A program made the position numbers and the translations under genes. Of a stretch of 64,000 nt of DNA, positions 1-8,990 are shown piece after piece. The notes beneath the pieces were generated by a model. That model did no database searches. It worked only from the letters and a program-made list of their open reading frames with translations, and was not told the DNA's origin. The stretch lies in the NCBI GenBank assembly GCA_027214345.1, contig JAPWHR010000010.1, forward strand, positions 62,001 through 126,000, read 5' to 3'. The stretch comes from Comamonadaceae bacterium G21597-S1 (lineage in GTDB: Bacteria; Pseudomonadota; Gammaproteobacteria; Burkholderiales; Burkholderiaceae_C). How positions within the stretch are numbered: the first letter of the stretch is position 1; every line of letters begins with the position of its first letter.

Positions 1-968
1 AGCTGCAGGGGCATCGGGTGTCCAGTGCCGAGAACGGCCGCGTGGCGCTGGAGATGCTGCGCGCCGAGTCCTTCGACCTGGTGCTGCTCGACATGGAGAT
101 GCCCGAGCTCGACGGCTTCGGCGTGCTCGAGCAGATGGTGGGCGACCACAAGCTGCGCGACATCCCGGTCATCGTGACGAGTTCGCTCGAGGGGCTGCAG
201 GACATCGTGCGCTGCATCGAGCTGGGGGCGGACGACTACTTGAACAAGCCGGTCAATCCGGTGTTGCTCAAGGCACGCATCAATTCCAGCCTGGAGAAAA
301 AGCGCCTGCGCGACCAGCAGAAGGATCTGGTCAAGCGTTTCGCCACGTCAGAGGTGGCCGACGACATGGAACAGTCGGGTTTTGCGCTCGGTGGTCGCCG
401 GGTCCAGGCCACGGTGATGTTCTCCGACATCCGCGGCTTCACGTCGCTGGTGGAGTCGCAGCCGCCGGAGGAGACGATCGAGCTGCTCAACACCTACTAC
501 ACGCTGATGTTCGACGCCATCACCGGGCACGGCGGCGTGGTGAACCAGATGATCGGCGACGGGCTGATGGCGATCTTCGGCGCGCCGCAGCCGCTGGATG
601 GTGCGCCGCTGGCGGCGGTGCGCGCGGCGCAGGACATGGTCGACATGATCGCGTTGTTCAATGTCGAGCGGATCGGCCTGGACAAAGCGCCGATCCGCAT
701 CGGCATCGGCGTCGCGTCGGGCGAGGTCGTGGCCGGTTACACCGGCACGCAGCAACGCGCCACCTACACCTGTATCGGAGACACCGTGAACCTGGCCGCG
801 CGGCTCGAAGCCCATACCAAGGAGGCGGGACGCGGTATTCTCGTGGACGGCGCGACGCACGCGGCGCTGGACGGGCAGTTGTCGCTGGAGTCGCTGGGCG
901 ACGTGGTGTTCAAGGGCAAGGCGTTGGCGGTGCCGGTGTTTGCCGTGACGGCACAGGCGCAAGGATGA
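1..968 (+). CDS. Receiver domain-class III adenylate/guanylate cyclase, 5'-truncated by window edge
   Basis: The reading frame is open from the first bases, so the true start lies upstream. The GTG at 18 is inside the receiver domain and is not the start. Counting from that codon, the receiver phosphoacceptor is Asp25 (LLDMEMP), followed by the conserved T/S pair at 54-55 and Lys77 (NKP). A charged, probably coiled-coil linker (about 88-115) leads into a class III nucleotide cyclase domain. Its metal-binding aspartates are in FSDIRGFTS (about 137) and GDGLMAIFG (about 180), and the transition-state region is TCIGDTVNLAARLE. The protein probably makes cAMP or cGMP in response to phosphorylation by a histidine kinase outside the window. 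The cyclase substrate is not certain from these motifs. Confidence 0.9.
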   Translation, partial: LQGHRVSSAENGRVALEMLRAESFDLVLLDMEMPELDGFGVLEQMVGDHKLRDIPVIVTSSLEGLQDIVRCIELGADDYLNKPVNPVLLKARINSSLEKKRLRDQQKDLVKRFATSEVADDMEQSGFALGGRRVQATVMFSDIRGFTSLVESQPPEETIELLNTYYTLMFDAITGHGGVVNQMIGDGLMAIFGAPQPLDGAPLAAVRAAQDMVDMIALFNVERIGLDKAPIRIGIGVASGEVVAGYTGTQQRATYTCIGDTVNLAARLEAHTKEAGRGILVDGATHAALDGQLSLESLGDVVFKGKALAVPVFAVTAQAQG

Positions 969-993
969 ACGCGAGCCGCTGGACTGCGCCAGC

Positions 994-1275
994 ATGGAGG
1001 ACGCCGTAGTGCGATGTCGGTCTGCGTTGCTGGTCTGCGCGATGGTGGTGTCGGCCCAAGGGTCTGCCCTGGCGCAGAGCGCGCCACCCGTGCCGCCGCC
1101 GCAACTGCCTCCGGTCGTGCCCGCGCCAGGTCCGGGCATGCTGGTCGTGAGTTGCGACCCCGGTGGCTGCTGGGACGAGTTCGGCATGCGTTACGACCGC
1201 GCCGACGCCGGTGTGTTCATCCGGCGCGACGGCAGGAGTTGCCTGATGGTCAAGGGCCGCATGCGCTGCGAATGA
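994..1275 (+). CDS. Small secreted protein with proline-rich linker, unknown function
   Basis: A 93-residue protein of unknown function. The N-terminus carries a hydrophobic stretch ending in an AxA-type signal peptidase site (SALAQS, about residue 28). A proline-rich linker (PPVPPPQLPPVVP) follows, then a short C-terminal domain with four cysteines (CDPGGC, SCLM, RCE) that could form disulfides in the periplasm. GTG at 1009 is an alternative start that would give a tighter signal peptide. It sits 25 bases after the cyclase gene on the same strand. I recognise no family. Confidence 0.6.
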   Translation: MEDAVVRCRSALLVCAMVVSAQGSALAQSAPPVPPPQLPPVVPAPGPGMLVVSCDPGGCWDEFGMRYDRADAGVFIRRDGRSCLMVKGRMRCE

Positions 1276-1376
1276 GTGCGCGGCCGGCGTGGCCGTCGCG
1301 CCGGTCGGCGCGGTCGAGTGCCCGCCTAGAATGGTTCGTCCGCCCGGGCCTTCCATTCACCAGATCGGATCCTGCC

Positions 1377-3458
1377 ATGCACCTGTTGCGTTCCATCGTA
1401 CTGCTGTTGTCCCTGAGCGTGTTGCCGCTGGCCGCGATGGCGGCGGACGCGCCTGCGCCGGACAAGGTGCGGGCCTTGTTGCAGATGTTGTCCGACCCTG
1501 AGGTGCAGCGCTGGCTCGACGAGCAGCGTGCGGGCATTGGGGAGTCGCCGGCCGCGGCGGTTGCCGTGGCCGACGGAGAGGGTGTGTTGGCCGGCCAGAT
1601 CGACGGCATGCGCGCACACCTGCAGGCGGTCGCGGCGGCCGTACCCAAGGTGCGCAGCGAGCTGGCCGATGCCGCGGCGCGTGTGCACGGCGAGATGGCC
1701 ACCCATGGCGTGGACCACTTCTTCCTGCTGCTGGCGGCCTTCGCGGCGCTGGGTTTCGGTGTCGAGCGGCTGTTCTGGATGGTTTCGGGCGGCGTGCGGC
1801 GCTGGATCATCGCCTCGCCGATGAACACGCCTGGCGAGCGCTTGCGCGCCATGTTCGCGCGTTTCGGTTTCGGCTCCAGCTGGGTGGCCGCATTCGCACT
1901 CGGCACCGTCGGCGCCTTCCTCGCCTTCGACTGGCCGCCGGCCTTGCGCGACGCGTTGTTGCGCCTGCTGGTGGCCATCGTGATGGTGCGCATGGCGATG
2001 GTGTCGGGCCACCTGCTGTTCGCGCCCGGTGCCGAGCGGTTCCGCATGTTGCCGCTGGATACCGCCGAAGCCTGGTTCTGGCATCGGCGCCTGGTGCTCA
2101 ACGTGGCGTGGTTCGCGTTCATCTATGCGGTCATCGAATGGCTGATCGCGCAGGGAGTCGAGGAGGGTGTCTGGCGCCTGGTCGCGTATGTCTTGTCGCT
2201 GGTGCAGCTGGCGCTGATCATGGAGATGGTGTGGCGCCGGCCCGGCCCGCGCAACGAACACTACAAGTCCGTGGGCTGGCTGCTGACGGTCGCGTTCGTC
2301 GTGTTGCTGCTGGCACGCGTCGTCGGGGCGTTTGCGGTGTTCTGGCTCGGCGCGCTGGTGCTGGGCGTGTACGGCATCATGCGCCTGGTCAATGCCATCG
2401 CCATCCATCTGCAACGCACGCCCGGCGCGCCGGCGGACGAACCGGTCGTGCCCAGCGTGCAGGCTGCGGCGGTGGTGCGCGCAATCCGGCTGGTGCTGAT
2501 CATCGCCGCCGGCGTGGTGCTGGTGCGCAACATGGGCATCGACGTGGCGGAACTGATGCGTGGCGGGTCGGTGTCGGTGCTGGTGCTGCGTGGCCTGTTC
2601 AGCGTCATCGTCATCGCGCTGTTCGCCGATCTCGTCTGGTTCGTGTTCAAGGCCATGATCGAGCGCCGCCTGGCCGAGGTGCAGGCCACAGGCGATGGCG
2701 ACAGCAGCCATGCCGGCCAGGCGACCCGGCTGCGCACCGTGTTGCCGATCGTGCGCAACGTGTCCTTCGTGACGCTGGCGGTGATCGCGGTGCTGACCGC
2801 GCTGTCGGCGCTCGGGGTCGACATCGCGCCCATGGTGGCCGGCGCCGGCGTGGTCGGCATCGCGGTCGGATTCGGCGCCCAGACACTGGTCAAGGACATC
2901 GTCAGCGGTGTCTTCTTCCTGTTCGACGACGCCTTCCGGGTCGGCGAATACATCCAGAGCGGCAGCTACAAGGGCACGGTGGAGTCGTTCAGCCTGCGCT
3001 CGGTGCGGCTGCGCCACCACCGCGGGCCGGTCTACACGGTGCCGTTCGGCGAACTCGGCGCGGTGCAGAACATGAGCCGCGACTGGGTCATCGACAAGCT
3101 GGCCATCGGCATCACCTACGACAGCGACCTGGAGAAGGCGCGCAAGCTGATCAAGAAGATCGGGCAGGACCTGGCGGCCGACGAGGAGATGGGTCCGAAC
3201 ATCCTGGAGCCGCTGAAGATGCAGGGCGTGGAGCAGTTCGGCGACTTCGCGATCCAGATCCGCATGAAGATGATGACCCGCCCCGGCGAGCAGTTCGTGA
3301 TCCGGCGCAAGGCGTATGCGGCGATCAAGACCGCGTTCGACGCCAATGGCATCAAGTTCGCGTTCCCGACGGTGCAGGTCGCCGGCGGCACCGACAACGC
3401 AGTGGCCGCGGCGGCGCAGAACATGCTGGACGCCAGCAAGGCGGCGGCCCCGGTGTGA
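1377..3458 (+). CDS. MscS-family mechanosensitive ion channel, large multi-TM type
   Basis: A 693-residue inner-membrane protein. ATG 1377 was chosen because it starts a clear signal sequence (LLLSLSVLPLAAMAADA); the longer open frame upstream lacks coding character. A periplasmic helical segment (about 25-115) is followed by some ten membrane segments. The MscS pore helix and beta domain signature is seen near 490-525 (GIAVGFGAQTLVKDIVSGVF, then FRVGEYI), and a cytoplasmic vestibule domain runs to the end. The length is far above the 286 residues of E. coli MscS and resembles the YbdG/YnaI/MscM size class. The expected role is release of osmolytes on hypo-osmotic shock. TAGAAT at 1327-1332 is a possible -10 element. 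Confidence 0.9.
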   Translation: MHLLRSIVLLLSLSVLPLAAMAADAPAPDKVRALLQMLSDPEVQRWLDEQRAGIGESPAAAVAVADGEGVLAGQIDGMRAHLQAVAAAVPKVRSELADAAARVHGEMATHGVDHFFLLLAAFAALGFGVERLFWMVSGGVRRWIIASPMNTPGERLRAMFARFGFGSSWVAAFALGTVGAFLAFDWPPALRDALLRLLVAIVMVRMAMVSGHLLFAPGAERFRMLPLDTAEAWFWHRRLVLNVAWFAFIYAVIEWLIAQGVEEGVWRLVAYVLSLVQLALIMEMVWRRPGPRNEHYKSVGWLLTVAFVVLLLARVVGAFAVFWLGALVLGVYGIMRLVNAIAIHLQRTPGAPADEPVVPSVQAAAVVRAIRLVLIIAAGVVLVRNMGIDVAELMRGGSVSVLVLRGLFSVIVIALFADLVWFVFKAMIERRLAEVQATGDGDSSHAGQATRLRTVLPIVRNVSFVTLAVIAVLTALSALGVDIAPMVAGAGVVGIAVGFGAQTLVKDIVSGVFFLFDDAFRVGEYIQSGSYKGTVESFSLRSVRLRHHRGPVYTVPFGELGAVQNMSRDWVIDKLAIGITYDSDLEKARKLIKKIGQDLAADEEMGPNILEPLKMQGVEQFGDFAIQIRMKMMTRPGEQFVIRRKAYAAIKTAFDANGIKFAFPTVQVAGGTDNAVAAAAQNMLDASKAAAPV

Positions 3459-3488
3459 CGGGTATGTGCCGCGCGTCGTGATGCATCG

Positions 3489-5408
3489 TCACGGCCGGGA
3501 CTCAGGGGGACGAGCGCCGGCCGCCGGCAGCTCGAAACGCAGCAGGCCCGGATCGTGGTCCGACAGCGCATCGCTGAAATCCGCGTTGACATGGACGATC
3601 CTGTATTCGGGCGCGCCCCGGGCGCGCAGGCCAGGTGACACGAACATGTGATCCAGTGCCTGCAGGTTGCCTTCGTGGTTGTACGTGTAGCGTTGCGGTT
3701 CGGGCAGCGTGTCGGTCAGGTTGAGCAGGCCGGCTGCATGCAGCGGCGCCAGCGTGTCGGCGAACGCGAAGTCGTTGAAGTCGCGGGTGACGACGATGAG
3801 GGCCTCGCGGTCGATGGCCAATACGTCGGCAACAAAACGTCCGACGACCCGGGCCTGTGCCAGGCGCTGGGACCTTGACGCCAGGGCCGGTGGTTGGCCG
3901 GCGCCGAACAGCGGCGAGTCGGCTCCCTTGCTGTTGAAGTGGTTGTTGACCACCAGCAGCAGTTGGCCGTCGATCGTGAACGCGGCCACCAGAGGCTTGC
4001 GGCTGTGGGTGAAGGCGCGATGCGTGGGATCCAGGCGACCGGCGCCCAGGCTCAGCCGTACCCGGCCATCGGGCCCTGCGCGGACCCGGACGGCGTCGCG
4101 CGGGCCGCCGACCGGCCCGGCAAATCCGATGCGCGCGGAGTCGTACAGGAAGGCCTGGCGGATATTGGCGCCGGGTGCGCCGCCATCGGCCAGGTCGATC
4201 GGATCGACGCCGACATACCGGTAGGGGCGCCCGGTCAAGGCTCGCAGTTCGGCGCTCAATCGCCCCAGCGTGGCATCGGCGGAGACCGTGCCGCTGTTCA
4301 CCACGCCGTCGTCGTCCTGGATCTCCTGCAGCGCGAGCAGGTGCGGCGCGCCCAGCGCGTGCACGATCTGCGCGGCGATGGCGGTGACGCGCGCTCCGTC
4401 GGCGTCGCTGCCGAGGTTTCGGACGTTGTAACTGGCCAGCGCGATCGGTCCCGGCGCCGTCGTCGTAGCGGCAGGGGTCAGCGGGTTCGACACCACGGCG
4501 ACGGACTGGGTCAGATGCAGCTTGTAGTGGCCGTGGCTGTAGTCCAGCACACCGATGACACCATCGAGCCGCGCGCCACTGTGCACGGCCGGTGTCGGGC
4601 GCAGGCGATCGTCGAGCACGATGCGATGCCCGTTGAACCGGTCTGGCCCCGCGAGCAGGCCGCCACTGGCCGCGGTGACGATGCCGGCCATGCCCACCTG
4701 GGCGGCGGCGACGACCGGGATTTCGCCATGGCGGTTGCGGGGCCCGACCGACTGCGCCGTGTCGATGGCCACGCGCATGCCTTCGAGTGCCTCGTAGAAG
4801 TCGATGGCATAGGTCGCCGGCTGCAGCCGATAGCCGGGGTGGTTCTCGATATTGCCGACCGCCGGGGCGATGACCGTGGGTGGCAGCAAGCCGGGACCGA
4901 TCACGACCGGATCTGGAAGGCGATTGCCGGATGACACGTGGCGCCAGCCAATGAAGGATCCGGCACTGCCACTGGCGTCGATCCGGGTCGTGCTCAGGTT
5001 GTGCGCCCCGGCGGCTCCACCGGGTCGAAACTCCTGCACCTGGCCGCTGACCCTGACCGCATCGCCGACCCGTGGCTTGCCCAGGCGGGGGCCGCGGAAC
5101 ACGTAGATCGCGTCGGAGCTCAGCGGGTCGCCGTCGCCAGCGTCCTGCATCCAGAAGCCGTCGTGCTCGACGGCCGTGACGATGCCGGCGATGTCGTCGA
5201 CCCGGGTATCGGCAACGGGTGAGCGATGGGAGCTGCCTTGCAGGTCGCCGATGCGTTGTCGCGCCTGGGCGCCGCCTGCCAGCACCAGCGCCAGCAGGGT
5301 GGCCAGGGCGATGCGCCTAGCCGTTGCGGGCCGACGCAGGACCGCGCATGCGCATGCGAGAGGCAACACGCCGGTGGCGAGGGCGGGGCGGTGCGGGCGT
5401 GCAGGCAT
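3489..5408 (-). CDS. Secreted endonuclease/exonuclease/phosphatase-family nuclease
   Basis: A 639-residue protein of the EEP fold with an N-terminal OB-fold-like segment, the arrangement seen in extracellular nucleases such as ExeM and YhcR. The signal peptide core is LATLLALVLAGGAQA (about 35-50). Because it follows a long basic lead, a start downstream of the ATG at 5408 is possible. No good ribosome binding site precedes the ATG. EEP motifs are SYNVRNLGSDA, LALQEIQDDD (catalytic Glu), NNHFNSKG and the C-terminal SDHDPGLLRF (Asp-His pair). The likely role is periplasmic or extracellular DNA degradation for nutrient or phosphate scavenging. It lies 91 bases downstream of terC on the same strand. 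Confidence 0.85.
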   Translation of the reverse strand: MPARPHRPALATGVLPLACACAVLRRPATARRIALATLLALVLAGGAQARQRIGDLQGSSHRSPVADTRVDDIAGIVTAVEHDGFWMQDAGDGDPLSSDAIYVFRGPRLGKPRVGDAVRVSGQVQEFRPGGAAGAHNLSTTRIDASGSAGSFIGWRHVSSGNRLPDPVVIGPGLLPPTVIAPAVGNIENHPGYRLQPATYAIDFYEALEGMRVAIDTAQSVGPRNRHGEIPVVAAAQVGMAGIVTAASGGLLAGPDRFNGHRIVLDDRLRPTPAVHSGARLDGVIGVLDYSHGHYKLHLTQSVAVVSNPLTPAATTTAPGPIALASYNVRNLGSDADGARVTAIAAQIVHALGAPHLLALQEIQDDDGVVNSGTVSADATLGRLSAELRALTGRPYRYVGVDPIDLADGGAPGANIRQAFLYDSARIGFAGPVGGPRDAVRVRAGPDGRVRLSLGAGRLDPTHRAFTHSRKPLVAAFTIDGQLLLVVNNHFNSKGADSPLFGAGQPPALASRSQRLAQARVVGRFVADVLAIDREALIVVTRDFNDFAFADTLAPLHAAGLLNLTDTLPEPQRYTYNHEGNLQALDHMFVSPGLRARGAPEYRIVHVNADFSDALSDHDPGLLRFELPAAGARPPESRP

Positions 5409-5499
5409 GTCGCTGGATTCTGACGCGCTTCAGCCCGACGGGAACGTCCCCGGTCACCTCGACGCAGGATGACCCGCGGCCGGCACGCCGGCTGCGCCG

Positions 5500-6483
5500 T
5501 CAGTCGTCGGATTTGCGGGCCACGGCGCGCTTGGGTTGGGCGGTCGCGGTGCGCACGCTCAGCAGCATGGTCACGGCCAGCACGCCGATGATCACACCCA
5601 AGGAGGCCAGCACCGGGATCTTGATGATGTCGATCAGGCACATCTTGACGCCGATGAAGACCAGGATCACGGCCAGGCCGTAGTTGAGCAGATGGAACTT
5701 GTTCGCCACGGCGGCCAGCAGGAAATACATCGCGCGCAGGCCCAGGATGGCGAACACGTTGCTGGTGAGCACGATGAACGGGTCGCTGGTGATCGCGAAG
5801 ATGGCGGGAATCGAGTCGACCGCAAAGATGACGTCGGTCACCGCCACCAGACAAATGACCATGAACAGCGGGGTGGCGATGCGCGCACCGTTCTCCCGGG
5901 TCCAGAACTTCTCGCCGTCGTAGTGCTTGCTCACCGGGATCAGCTTGCGCAACAGCCTGAGTGCCGGGTTGTCGTGCAGGTCCGGCTCCTGGCCGGCAGC
6001 CCACCACATCTTGATGCCGGTGATGACCAGGAAAGCGCCGAACAGGTACAGGATCCAGTGGAATTGCTGCAGCAACCAGCCGCCGACCAGGATCATGATG
6101 GTGCGCAGCACGATGGCGCCGATGATGCCGATCATCAATACCCGCTTCTGGAACTGGGGCGGCACCGCGAAGTAGGAGAAGATCATCAGGAAGACGAAGA
6201 TGTTGTCCACCGCGAGCGACTTCTCGATCAGGTAGCCGGTGAGGAACTCGAGCGACTTGGTGTTGGCGATCGCCACCGAGCCGGTCTCGTTGCGCACGGC
6301 CCACCAGAACAGCCCGTTGAAGACGAAACTCAGCGCGATCCAGATCAGCGACCAGTTCAGTGCCTCGCGCATGCCAACGGCGTGCGCGCCCTGCTTCTTG
6401 AGCACGACAAAATCGATGAACAGCGACACCAGCACGATGCCGACAAAGGTGGCCCACAGCCACAACGGAGCGATAGTTTCCAC
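5500..6483 (-). CDS. TerC/Alx-family membrane protein, probable manganese exporter
   Basis: A 327-residue protein with about nine membrane helices, matching the TerC/Alx family throughout (FLMIFSYF, DVIFAVDSIPAIFAIT, LRAMYFLLA). The family signature acidic residues within membrane segments are present (AVDN near 105, AVDSIPA near 220). Start is GTG 6483, with AGG of a Shine-Dalgarno (6493-6491) seven bases upstream. The closest known relatives, E. coli Alx and MntP-associated TerC proteins, act in Mn(II) export or metallation. The yybP-ykoY riboswitch directly upstream supports manganese as the relevant signal. The C-terminus has a basic tail. Tellurite resistance, from which the family is named, is not implied. 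Confidence 0.9.
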   Translation of the reverse strand: METIAPLWLWATFVGIVLVSLFIDFVVLKKQGAHAVGMREALNWSLIWIALSFVFNGLFWWAVRNETGSVAIANTKSLEFLTGYLIEKSLAVDNIFVFLMIFSYFAVPPQFQKRVLMIGIIGAIVLRTIMILVGGWLLQQFHWILYLFGAFLVITGIKMWWAAGQEPDLHDNPALRLLRKLIPVSKHYDGEKFWTRENGARIATPLFMVICLVAVTDVIFAVDSIPAIFAITSDPFIVLTSNVFAILGLRAMYFLLAAVANKFHLLNYGLAVILVFIGVKMCLIDIIKIPVLASLGVIIGVLAVTMLLSVRTATAQPKRAVARKSDD

Positions 6484-6524
6484 GACAAGACCTCACATGG
6501 GTTGAAAAGCGACACACGGCTTTC

Positions 6525-6660
6525 CAGAAGGTCTTGCGGGAGAGCGCCAGGCGGCACCTCTGCATGCTCCGGCCGCATTGCCATCACGGGGACGGATGTG
6601 CGACGTATTGACGAAACATGCGAACCCGTCCGTTGCGGATCGGGACTGCTACTCCCCTTG
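6525..6660 (-). promoter_or_regulatory. yybP-ykoY manganese riboswitch upstream of terC/alx
   Basis: Read on the minus strand, the leader contains the conserved family elements in order: AAGGGGAGTAGC (from 6659), CGTCAATACG (about 6612), a GC-rich paired region, and the closing GCAAGACCTT (from 6537). These match the yybP-ykoY (Mn2+) riboswitch consensus. The 3' arm CAAGACCT (6536 to 6529) is perfectly complementary over 8 nt to AGGTCTTG (6493 to 6486), which contains the terC Shine-Dalgarno. If the aptamer closes its basal stem when Mn2+ binds, the arm is taken up and the ribosome binding site is freed. Without ligand the arm could hide it. This is the translational ON-switch logic known for alx. 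Confidence 0.9.
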
Positions 6661-6709
6661 AGGAAGCCGCCATTGTGGCCGAGCGGCTGAAATCCCCACG
6701 CCGATCGGG

Positions 6710-8818
6710 CTAATTGCGATCGTACGGCGGCGGATGCACCGGTGCGCGCTCGTCGCCCGCCGGGTCGGGGTCGGATCGCAGTTGCTTGAAGATCTCCTCC
6801 AGCACCCCGTTGACGATCTCCATCAGCGGGTTCTCGCGCGCGGGCTCCGGTGCGGGTGCCGGCGGTTTCGGTTTCGGGCGCGGAATGTCGAACTCCGCGC
6901 GGTTGTCGATGTGTTTTTGCCGCAGGGCGTATTGAAACACCTCCCCCACGATCGGCAGCGCGCTGCGGGCTCCCTGTCCCCAGCTGCCCATGGTCACGCT
7001 GTTGTCGTTGAATCCGACGCGGGCACCGGCCACCAGCTGCGGATGCGCCAGGATGAACCAGCCGTCGGTGTTCTCCTGCGTGGTGCCGGTCTTGCCCGCC
7101 ACGTCGGCGCGGATACCGTAACGCGAGCGGATCGCGCTGCCGGTGCCGGTGTCGATGGTGCCGCGCATGGTGTCGATCAGCGTCAGCGCGTCCTTGTATG
7201 GCATTCCTCGTTCGGGATTGCGCGCCGGAGCGAATTGCTGCAGCACCTTGCCGTGCCGGTCTTCGACGCGTTGCACGAACAAGGGCGGACGCAGGTTGCC
7301 GCCATTGGCGATGCTGCCGTAGGCCGTGACCATCTCGATCAGCGTGACCGGGCTGGTGCCCAGGGCCAGCGAAGGAACGATGTCGAGCTTGCTCTGGCGC
7401 ACGCCCAGCGAATGCGCGAGCCGGGCCACGTTCTTCGGGCCCACCTGCTGCATCAACTGCGCGGTGATGGTGTTCCTGGAGTACGCCAGGCCGGCGCGCA
7501 GTGTCATGCGTTGGCCGGTCGGCTCGGTTTCGTCGCGGGGTGACCAGACCGGTCCGCCGCCTTCGGGCCGGAATGCGACCAGCTGGTCGACCAGGGTGTC
7601 GTCAGGATCGAATCCCTGCATGAAGGCCGCGCCGTAGACGAAGGGCTTGAACGTCGAGCCGGGCTGGCGCCGAGCCTGACTGACATGGTCGAACTGCTCG
7701 CTGGCGAAGTCGCGGCTGCCGACCCAGGCGCGCACCGACCCGTCGCGCGGATCGAGCGCGACGAAACCGGCCTGCAGCGGGGGCTTGTCCTGTCCGCGGC
7801 GCACCCGGCTGTCGGCCAGTCGCTGCAACTGCGTCAACTGGCGTGCCAACGCCTGGTTGGCGGCGCGCTGCAGTCCCGCGTCGAGTGTGGTCACCACACG
7901 CAAGCCGTCGACATGGATGTTGTAGTCGTTGTCGTCGGCCCAGGCGACCAGCCATGTGCGCAGGTGCTGCGCGATGTGCGGGGCGGGGCCGGGTGACTCG
8001 ACCTGGCGTTCGAAGTCCAGCCGCAGGGGTTGGCGCGACAAGGCCTGGACCCGGGCCGGATCGAGCGTGCCGTCGCGCGCCATCTGAGCCAGCACCAGGT
8101 TGCGGCGCTGCAACGCCCGCTCCGGGTTCAGCACCGGGTTGTAGTAACTCGTGCCCTTGAGCATGCCTACCAGCGTCGCGCCTTCGAGCACGTCGAGGTC
8201 CTTGGCCGACTTGTCGAAATAGGTGCGGGCGGCCATCTCGATGCCGAAGGCGTTGTACAGGAACGGCACTGTGTTGAGGTAGGTCTCCAGGATCTCGGTC
8301 TTGGAATACAGCGCCTCGATCTTGAGCGCGGTGATCGCCTCCTTGATCTTGCGGGTGATGCTGGCGGCACGGCCGATTTCGTCCGGATACAGGTTGCGTG
8401 CCAGTTGCTGCGTGAGCGTCGAGCCGCCTTGCAGCTCGCCACGCAAGGTGCTGAGCAAGGCGCCGCCGGTGCGCCGCAGGTCGATGCCGTGGTGCTGGAA
8501 GAATCGCCGGTCCTCGATGGCGATCAGCGCGTTGACCACGCTGGCCGCCACCTTGTCCAGCGGAACCCATTCGCGGTTGATGTTCTTGTATTCGGCCAGC
8601 ACGCTGCCGTCGGTGGCCAGCAGCACCGAGGGCATGCCCACCTTGGCCTTGCGCAGGTCGCCGATGCCGGGGGTGAAGGGCACCAGCACCAGGACGTACA
8701 GCAGCACCAGGGCGGGCGGCAGCAGCACGATGCGCCAGGGATGGCGGCGCAGCGCGGCGCCAGCCTGCCGCAGCTTTGCGGTGGCCCGCTCCAGGATCTG
8801 GCGAATTGCAGGGTGCAT
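6710..8818 (-). CDS. Class A penicillin-binding protein (PBP1-type transglycosylase/transpeptidase)
   Basis: A 702-residue bifunctional murein synthase. ATG 8818 (MHPAIRQ) was chosen over a longer frame because a short cytoplasmic basic segment and one membrane helix (about 29-50) follow directly. The GT51 domain has EDRRFFQHHGID (catalytic Glu near 100) and GGSTLTQQLARNL. The transpeptidase has the three penicillin-binding motifs: STFK (near 388), SRN (near 446) and KTGTT (near 575). The tail is proline-rich (PRPKPKPPAPAPEP). The class resembles proteobacterial PBP1A/PBP1C. The missing OB-like insert relative to E. coli PBP1a (about 850 aa) makes it a short form. It is divergent from the DMT exporter gene. 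Confidence 0.9.
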   Translation of the reverse strand: MHPAIRQILERATAKLRQAGAALRRHPWRIVLLPPALVLLYVLVLVPFTPGIGDLRKAKVGMPSVLLATDGSVLAEYKNINREWVPLDKVAASVVNALIAIEDRRFFQHHGIDLRRTGGALLSTLRGELQGGSTLTQQLARNLYPDEIGRAASITRKIKEAITALKIEALYSKTEILETYLNTVPFLYNAFGIEMAARTYFDKSAKDLDVLEGATLVGMLKGTSYYNPVLNPERALQRRNLVLAQMARDGTLDPARVQALSRQPLRLDFERQVESPGPAPHIAQHLRTWLVAWADDNDYNIHVDGLRVVTTLDAGLQRAANQALARQLTQLQRLADSRVRRGQDKPPLQAGFVALDPRDGSVRAWVGSRDFASEQFDHVSQARRQPGSTFKPFVYGAAFMQGFDPDDTLVDQLVAFRPEGGGPVWSPRDETEPTGQRMTLRAGLAYSRNTITAQLMQQVGPKNVARLAHSLGVRQSKLDIVPSLALGTSPVTLIEMVTAYGSIANGGNLRPPLFVQRVEDRHGKVLQQFAPARNPERGMPYKDALTLIDTMRGTIDTGTGSAIRSRYGIRADVAGKTGTTQENTDGWFILAHPQLVAGARVGFNDNSVTMGSWGQGARSALPIVGEVFQYALRQKHIDNRAEFDIPRPKPKPPAPAPEPARENPLMEIVNGVLEEIFKQLRSDPDPAGDERAPVHPPPYDRN

Positions 8819-8990
8819 GGGCGCAGAGTGTACGGAGGATGGCGCAGCACGTCGCCTGCGCCAGTGCGGGCCCGCCGGACGGATGGCGCTCGGGTACGAT
8901 GCGGGCGATGTCGACGCAGCACCCCCGCGGTTCGTGGTCCATGGCCGGCGCAGCACACGCCGCGCGCGGCCGCCGCCGGGTGCCGGGCCC

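Noticed and set aside
5500-6483. TerC as tellurite-resistance determinant
   Set aside because: No other ter genes are present, and the manganese riboswitch points to Mn export.
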